DNA of 9,541 nt, from contig CALGEU010000227.1 of NCBI GenBank assembly GCA_937881285.1, forward strand, positions 1-9,541, given 5' to 3'. The notes below the pieces were generated by a model. That model did not search any database, was not told the DNA's origin, and saw only the letters and a list, made by a program, of their open reading frames with translations. The translations under genes were made by a program, and so were the position numbers. Shown here in pieces: positions 5,241 through 9,541 of the stretch (its first letter is position 1; every line of letters starts with the position of its first letter). The DNA comes from an uncultured Clostridia bacterium. GTDB lineage: Bacteria; Bacillota; Clostridia; Christensenellales; CAG-917.

Positions 5241-7766
5241 TTACAGCACCCCCTTATCCGTATTTTCTTGCGCAGGCAAGGCTTCGTCTCCTATGGGAGC
5301 GTCTGCCGCCTGTTCGGATTGAGAATCGACGACGTTTTCCGTCGTTTCGTTCTCGGACGTCGCTAATTCGTCGGTTTGCGTGCCTTTTTTGACTTTCTTT
5401 GCACGCGCTTTGCGTTCTTTGACGACGAGTTGACCAGTTGCGTATTCGATTTCTTTCTCTTGCGCCACGAAACTCATAGCGTAGAACAACACCACGATAC
5501 CCGTGAAGAGCAAAATCATATCGCGCGCCGAGTAAATCGGATAAAATTCCGGTTTATAGGAAAGATCCGCTTTGAGTTGTCGCACTGCGGTGAGATCTGC
5601 AAGTCCGAGTGCGGACGGATAAGAACCCGTGCCAAGATTGTCGCCGATAAGAACCGAGCCTATCATTCCGCCGTATGCAACCGCTTCGTATTCCGCTCTC
5701 TGATATTGTTTGAGCGCGGCACTTGCGGCAATATATTCTTCGTTGGTGCTTTCTTCCCAACCGTAGAATTCCCACACGGGTTTGATGACGGGAGATTGAT
5801 AATAATAAAGCGAAGAAAGGACGTTTGTGAGTATTGCGGAAATGTCGATTGCCGCATTGTAGTCTTCGTCGAAGAGCGGAATTTGCATGCCGCCGATTTC
5901 GAGTCCTTTGTACGTCACACCGTCAATCTTAATATCCTTGATGAGCAAACCGCCGAGCGCACTGCCGATGGTGTTGTCAACGAGAATTGATTTGAGATTG
6001 ACACCGAATTTGCCGAGCAAACCGTTGATTGCGGTGTTAAGGAACTCGCTCAAATGGTCAAGGTCAAAAGCGTAGTCGCTGTTTTCGTCGTCAATAACTT
6101 TGTCCGAGAAATCGATGTCGAGAAGAACGTCGCCACCGTCGCTGACTTTTGCGGGATTCGTGCCGATTGCGCCTGCTCCGTTGTCTTTGACGAGTGCGAG
6201 ATAGAGATTGTCTCTCGTGACGCCGAACACGTCGGTTGCGCCCGCATAAGCAAGCACGATATAAATGTCTTTGATTTCAACGGAATCGGAAATGCCGAGT
6301 GCCGGTTTCACGTAATCGACGACGGTTGCCATCGTCTCGTCGTTTTTAATGATGTCGTTTGCAAAACTCATGCCGTTCTGAAGTTTTTCGAGAATAGGTC
6401 TGAGTATTTCGCCGACGCCGAAGTTGTCCGCAACGTCGATAAGACCGCTTCCACCGTCTTCGTTGGTTTTGAGAAGGAAGTCGAAAAGACTGTTGTTGCC
6501 CAAAAGTGCGCCGAGTTTTGCGACAATAGAATCGAGTCTGCGTCTCGTCATAGAGAAACGACCTGCAACTTCGATTTCCTGATTGTAAACCGCTTGCAAC
6601 CACGGTTCTGCATAATTGCCGTCCGGATCGGGGATAAGACCTTGATAGTACGCGTCGCGCATAGATTCCGCTTCTTCGTACAAAATCTCCACCTGATTGC
6701 TGTATTTCTCTGCGATTGCTTTGCCTTCGTAATAGTCTTCGAGAATTTCGAGCATATTGTAGATGCTGAACACCCAGCCGTCCGAAAGCATGCCGTTTGA
6801 ATTGTAGATGCCTTTGCCGTAAACGCCGTCGGTGATTGCCGATTTGTCAACGGTCGTGCCGTTTTCGTATTGCGTGCCGACGGGCATCATGTCTTTGGTG
6901 TACCAAACGTAAATATTATCGCCGGCTTTTGTCTGTCTTTCTTTGTACCAGTAATGGGAATAGACTTTGCCGTTGATTTCGAGTTGACCGTTGCCGTTGG
7001 GTGCAAGTCTTATGATTTGATTGCCTTCGATTTGTTTTGTGATTTCACCGTCGCCGACAAAATTGTTGCCGCTTCCGCTCACGTCAAGGTCGTATCCGCC
7101 CGTGGTGGAATTAAACTTGAAACTGATATCGACGCCCTGCACTCCGTCATCGTCCACAACGTTCCAGTAACTTACGGGTTTGTTTGCGATGTTGCCGGCA
7201 GTGCCGCCCTTGTCCGCGCCTTCCATCTCGACGTTGTAAACCGTCTTGATGAGATTGATTTTCTCAATGAGATTGAGCGTATCGTTTTTCTTGATGGCGT
7301 TTGACGAAAGCGTACGATAATATGAAAGTTGGGTTTTGTAGTCGTTTATGACCACGCCGCTCTGCGCATTGTTTTGCATGTCCGTGATTTTGGCGTCGAA
7401 CACGGTGTCCATGATAAGCACCGAACCGAACATAACCACGAGCGTTGCGGCAAGCACTGCAAGCATTCTCACTCTCGTGCTTTTTACGGTCTTGCTGAGC
7501 ACGATGTGAATGATGGAAATAATCACCCAAAGCGCGCACGCAATCCAGAAACCGTAAAGCGCCGGCGCAGTGAGATACGCTTCGATTTGTTTGAAGATTC
7601 CCATTGCGGTCGTCGTCGTGGTTTCGCCCATGAACGGGTCGTGACCGAGAAACTTTATCGCGGAAAGAAATACCGTGACAAGGAACAGCGGAAGGCCAAG
7701 CGAGTAGAACACCACTTTGAGCACTCTGAAAAGTTTGACCTTTTTGAACTGTTTATTTTGGCTCAT
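5241..7766 (-). CDS. Unknown multi-helix membrane protein with very large extracytoplasmic domain (841 aa, first gene of pair)
   Basis: I do not recognise this family. A Lys-rich N-terminus (KQFKKVKLFR) precedes helices at about 17-38, 71-90 and 101-121. A domain of about 625 residues (122-748) follows, then a helix at about 749-767 and a tail with a basic patch (KERKARAKKVKK, 783-794) and a long acidic, Gln/Glu-rich end. Basic residues at 92-100 between helices 2 and 3 agree with a cytoplasmic N-terminus and an external large domain. The domain mixes Gly/Asn/Asp-rich, beta-like stretches (about 185-330), helical segments (about 335-475) and a part near 570-630 (LSEFLNTAINGLL, SALGGLLIKD). 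There is no lipobox, LPXTG or catalytic motif. The start is set by AAAGGAG (7779-7773), six bases upstream. It is the promoter-proximal gene of a two-gene operon with the same helix layout in both products, so a heteromeric envelope complex is a reasonable guess. Confidence 0.9.
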   Translation of the reverse strand: MSQNKQFKKVKLFRVLKVVFYSLGLPLFLVTVFLSAIKFLGHDPFMGETTTTTAMGIFKQIEAYLTAPALYGFWIACALWVIISIIHIVLSKTVKSTRVRMLAVLAATLVVMFGSVLIMDTVFDAKITDMQNNAQSGVVINDYKTQLSYYRTLSSNAIKKNDTLNLIEKINLIKTVYNVEMEGADKGGTAGNIANKPVSYWNVVDDDGVQGVDISFKFNSTTGGYDLDVSGSGNNFVGDGEITKQIEGNQIIRLAPNGNGQLEINGKVYSHYWYKERQTKAGDNIYVWYTKDMMPVGTQYENGTTVDKSAITDGVYGKGIYNSNGMLSDGWVFSIYNMLEILEDYYEGKAIAEKYSNQVEILYEEAESMRDAYYQGLIPDPDGNYAEPWLQAVYNQEIEVAGRFSMTRRRLDSIVAKLGALLGNNSLFDFLLKTNEDGGSGLIDVADNFGVGEILRPILEKLQNGMSFANDIIKNDETMATVVDYVKPALGISDSVEIKDIYIVLAYAGATDVFGVTRDNLYLALVKDNGAGAIGTNPAKVSDGGDVLLDIDFSDKVIDDENSDYAFDLDHLSEFLNTAINGLLGKFGVNLKSILVDNTIGSALGGLLIKDIKIDGVTYKGLEIGGMQIPLFDEDYNAAIDISAILTNVLSSLYYYQSPVIKPVWEFYGWEESTNEEYIAASAALKQYQRAEYEAVAYGGMIGSVLIGDNLGTGSYPSALGLADLTAVRQLKADLSYKPEFYPIYSARDMILLFTGIVVLFYAMSFVAQEKEIEYATGQLVVKERKARAKKVKKGTQTDELATSENETTENVVDSQSEQAADAPIGDEALPAQENTDKGVL
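5247..5254 (-). promoter_or_regulatory. Ribosome binding site of the 641-aa gene, inside the 841-aa gene
   Basis: On the minus strand AGGGGGTG matches AGGAGGTG at seven of eight positions and lies seven bases before the ATG at 5239. It is made of the final sense codons of the upstream gene (Lys-Gly-Val-Leu), so ribosomes finishing gene one are already at the start of gene two. Confidence 0.8.
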
Positions 7767-7840
7767 AACTTTCTCCTTTCTTTACTTCAAGCACGCCTGC
7801 GCGCGTGAGCGGGCGCACCTTAAAATAATTTAACATTTAT

Positions 7841-7869
7841 ATGATAACATATCGAAACTTATATTTCAA
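7841..7869 (-). promoter_or_regulatory. Housekeeping promoter of the two-gene membrane operon
   Basis: Read on the minus strand: TTGAAA (7869-7864), a 17-base spacer, and TATCAT (7846-7841) preceded by TGT (extended -10). The predicted start near 7834 gives a leader of about 68 bases. The leader includes a GC-rich segment able to form an imperfect hairpin (7794-7800 with 7809-7815). Confidence 0.75.
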
Positions 7870-8044
7870 TACGATTTTGAAGAATTTTTCGCGTCTTAAT
7901 ATTTTGTGCATACGCACTTCTTCCGACACAATTTATGCGTTTTTTCGGCAAAAAATCACGATACAACTCGCAAATTTTGTGTGCATATCCGTCGATTTCG
8001 CGTTTTATATCAATCAACGAACGGGGCTTGATTTTATTTTTATG

Positions 8045-8073
8045 TTGATTTTGCCACTTTGTGAGTATATTAT
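8045..8073 (+). promoter_or_regulatory. Housekeeping promoter of glutamate dehydrogenase
   Basis: TTGATT (8045-8050), a 17-base spacer and TATTAT (8068-8073). The predicted start near 8080 gives a leader of about 34 bases ending in the AAGGAGG ribosome binding site (8102-8108), five bases before the ATG. Confidence 0.75.
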
Positions 8074-8113
8074 TTTATTTAGGACGAACGAAAGTTCTGC
8101 CAAGGAGGAAAAT

Positions 8114-9460
8114 ATGTCATACATCAGTGAAGTCATCGAAAAGACCGAATTGCAAAACCCGAATCAACCGCAATTTATGCAGACGGTCAAAGAAGTTCTC
8201 TCGTCTCTGACTCCCGCAATCGAGCAAAACGAGAGCGTTATGCGCAAAAACGTCATTCTCGAACGCATAGTCGAACCCGAAAGACAAATCATCTTCCGCG
8301 TTCCCTGGATGGATGACAACGGCGTATATCACGTAAACCGCGGATACCGCGTGCAATTCAACAACGCAATCGGACCTTTCAAAGGCGGACTTCGTTTCCA
8401 GAAAGACGTCAATCTCGACACCATGAAGTTTTTGGGCTTCGAGCAGACTTTCAAAAACTCGCTCACTTCTCTGCCCATGGGCGGCGCAAAAGGCGGCGCG
8501 GATTTCGACCCCACCGGCAAAAGCGATTCCGAAATCATGCGTTTCTGCCAGTCTTTCATGACTGAACTTTATCGCTATATCGGACCGGATATGGACGTTC
8601 CGGCAGGCGATATGGGCGTCGGCGGAAGAGAAATCGGATATCTTTTCGGACAATACAAAAAAATCGTCGGCGCATACGAAAACGGCGTTCTCACAGGCAA
8701 AGGTTTGAGTTTCGGCGGCTCTCTCATTCGCCCCGAAGCAACCGGTTTCGGCGCAACTTACTTCCTTGACGAAGTGCTCAAACACGAAGGCGAACAACTC
8801 GCAGGCAAGACTTTCTGTCTCTCCGGTTTCGGCAACGTGGCATGGGGCGCGGCAAAGAAAATCTCCGAACTCGGCGGCAAGGTCATCACCCTTTCGGGTC
8901 CCGACGGATACATCGTTGACAACGACGGCGTCAGCGGAGAAAAAATCGATTATATGCTCGAAATGCGTGCATCTAACCGCAACAAAGTGCAAGATTACGC
9001 AGACAAATTCGGTTGCGAATTCGTCGCAGGCAAGAAGCCTTGGGGCAACGTCAAAGCAGACATCTATATGCCCTGCGCAAGACAAAACGAAATCCTTCTC
9101 GAAGATGCGCAAGCAATGGTCAAACTCGGCGTACCAGTACTCAACGAAGTCGCAAATATGCCGACCACCAACGAAGCAATCGCATTCTTGCAATCTCACG
9201 GCGTGCTCGTAACTCCGTCAAAGGCTGTCAATGCGGGCGGCGTGGCAACGAGCGGTCTTGAAATGTCACAAAACAGCGAACGTCTTGCATGGACGCGTGA
9301 AGAAGTGGATGCAAAACTCAAACAAATCATGAAAGGCATTCACACTCAAATCTGCGACGCACTCAACGCATACGGCATGGATTACAATCTCGTTGCAGGC
9401 GCAAACCTTGCGGGATTCAAGAAAGTTGCCGATGCTATGATTGCAGAAGGCGTGTGCTGA
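8114..9460 (+). CDS. gdhA: Glutamate dehydrogenase, hexameric type, probably NAD-specific
   Basis: A cytoplasmic enzyme interconverting glutamate with 2-oxoglutarate and ammonia. The product is 448 aa, the normal size for the small hexameric class. The substrate and catalytic residues of the family are in place: Lys90 (PFKGG), Lys114, Lys126 (PMGGAKGG) and Asp166 (PAGD). The nucleotide-binding fold begins near 232, with GFGNVAW at 238-244. Phe239 and Pro263 (SGPDG, 261-265) correspond to Phe238 and Pro262 of the Clostridium symbiosum NAD enzyme, where NADP enzymes such as E. coli GdhA have Ser; this argues for NAD and a fermentative, glutamate-degrading role. The start is set by a strong AAGGAGG (8102-8108), five bases from the ATG; the open frame upstream overlaps the promoter. 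It is a single-gene unit ending at a strong terminator. Family is certain; cofactor is inferred. Confidence 0.97.
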   Translation: MSYISEVIEKTELQNPNQPQFMQTVKEVLSSLTPAIEQNESVMRKNVILERIVEPERQIIFRVPWMDDNGVYHVNRGYRVQFNNAIGPFKGGLRFQKDVNLDTMKFLGFEQTFKNSLTSLPMGGAKGGADFDPTGKSDSEIMRFCQSFMTELYRYIGPDMDVPAGDMGVGGREIGYLFGQYKKIVGAYENGVLTGKGLSFGGSLIRPEATGFGATYFLDEVLKHEGEQLAGKTFCLSGFGNVAWGAAKKISELGGKVITLSGPDGYIVDNDGVSGEKIDYMLEMRASNRNKVQDYADKFGCEFVAGKKPWGNVKADIYMPCARQNEILLEDAQAMVKLGVPVLNEVANMPTTNEAIAFLQSHGVLVTPSKAVNAGGVATSGLEMSQNSERLAWTREEVDAKLKQIMKGIHTQICDALNAYGMDYNLVAGANLAGFKKVADAMIAEGVC

Positions 9461-9475
9461 TAAAGTTTTCACACA

Positions 9476-9508
9476 AAAAAAGACGATGCTGATAGCATCG
9501 TCTTTTTT
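9476..9508. terminator. Strong bidirectional terminator after glutamate dehydrogenase
   Basis: A6-GACGATGCT (9476-9490), loop GAT, and AGCATCGTC-T6 (9494-9508) form a perfect 15-bp stem with A- and T-runs at the two ends. It starts 15 bases after the dehydrogenase stop. It would also end the minus-strand gene entering from the right, whose stop codon overlaps the T-run. Confidence 0.93.
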
Positions 9509-9541
9509 ATTCTTCGAATAAGTTTTCGTTTCTGGTGTGGG
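9507..9541 (-). CDS. C-terminal end of a gene entering from the right edge (unidentified)
   Basis: On the minus strand, the codons from 9539 to 9510 read HTRNENLFEE and are followed by TAA at 9509-9507. The charged ending, with a stop set directly against a bidirectional terminator, is what the end of a convergent gene looks like. Ten codons are too few to identify the protein, and a chance open stretch cannot be excluded. Confidence 0.45.
   Translation of the reverse strand, partial: HTRNENLFEE

Larger units (their letters stand above)
7767..8113. other. Divergent regulatory interval between membrane operon and glutamate dehydrogenase
   Basis: This 347-base, mostly AT-rich gap holds no gene that I can support. 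It contains one housekeeping-type promoter facing each way (7841-7869 minus, 8045-8073 plus), with predicted start points roughly 245 bases apart. A GC-rich island at 7791-7820 falls in the minus-strand leader. Between the promoters, ATTTTGTGCATA (7901-7912) and ATTTTGTGTGCATA (7974-7987) are near copies. The first continues into GTGCATACGCAC (7906-7917), an imperfect palindrome that could be a protein-binding site. The frame open from 7841 into the dehydrogenase lacks a binding site and is not coding. Confidence 0.6.

Noticed and set aside
3785..5392. Long plus-strand open frame (535 aa) opposite the 641-aa membrane gene
   Set aside because: It is compositionally odd (Val/Phe/Arg/His-rich), lacks a ribosome binding site and mirrors the codon pattern of the coupled minus-strand gene, so it is an antisense shadow.
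6054..6800. Plus-strand open frame (248 aa) opposite the 841-aa gene
   Set aside because: No ribosome binding site or promoter, composition of an antisense frame, and fully inside a better-supported gene.
7921..7948. Possible hairpin CCGA...TCGG in the divergent interval
   Set aside because: Only a four-base stem with a long loop; not distinguishable from chance.
7841..8113. N-terminal extension of glutamate dehydrogenase from 7841
   Set aside because: It would span the dehydrogenase promoter and has no binding site; the ATG at 8114 has AAGGAGG and gives the family's normal length.
8117..9199. Minus-strand open frame (360 aa) opposite glutamate dehydrogenase
   Set aside because: It lies antisense to a certain gene, is rich in Cys/Phe/His in the way reverse-complement frames are, and has no start signal.

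Overview
The window looks like chromosome from an uncultured, low-to-mid GC Bacillota, most likely a gut-type Clostridia. The reasons are strong AGGAGG-type ribosome binding sites, TTGnnn/TATAAT-type housekeeping promoters, a DUF896 (YnzC-like) small protein typical of Firmicutes, and a glutamate dehydrogenase that closely resembles the NAD-linked Clostridium symbiosum enzyme. This placement is inferred from remembered family features; no database was searched. No mobile element, CRISPR array, tRNA or rRNA is visible.

Layout, left to right. (a) 1-125, minus strand: the 5' end of a small Lys/Cys-rich protein gene that runs off the left edge. (b) 219-1258, plus: a probable uracil-DNA glycosylase (ung) plus DUF896 transcription unit. 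The promoter sits so close to the ung start codon that the mRNA should be leaderless. (c) 1262-1916, plus: a type I phosphoribosyltransferase with its own promoter and a downstream 11-bp hairpin. (d) 1953-3161, plus: a U32-family protein with the four-cysteine iron-sulfur pattern, probably a tRNA uridine hydroxylase of TrhP type. (e) 3271-3300: a strong bidirectional terminator separating (d) from (f). (f) 7869 down to 3314, minus: a two-gene operon for large membrane proteins of 841 and 641 aa that I cannot assign to any known family. (g) 7767-8113: an AT-rich divergent regulatory interval with one promoter facing each way. (h) 8114-9460, plus: glutamate dehydrogenase, followed by a second bidirectional terminator. 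(i) 9507-9541, minus: the apparent last ten codons of another gene entering from the right.

The housekeeping genes (repair, nucleotide salvage, tRNA modification, nitrogen metabolism) share no obvious pathway and look like independent short units. The part most likely to be undescribed is the membrane-protein pair. Both proteins have three N-terminal membrane helices, a large predicted extracytoplasmic domain, one C-terminal helix and a charged cytoplasmic tail. They are translationally coupled with one base between them, which suggests that they form a single envelope complex of unknown function.
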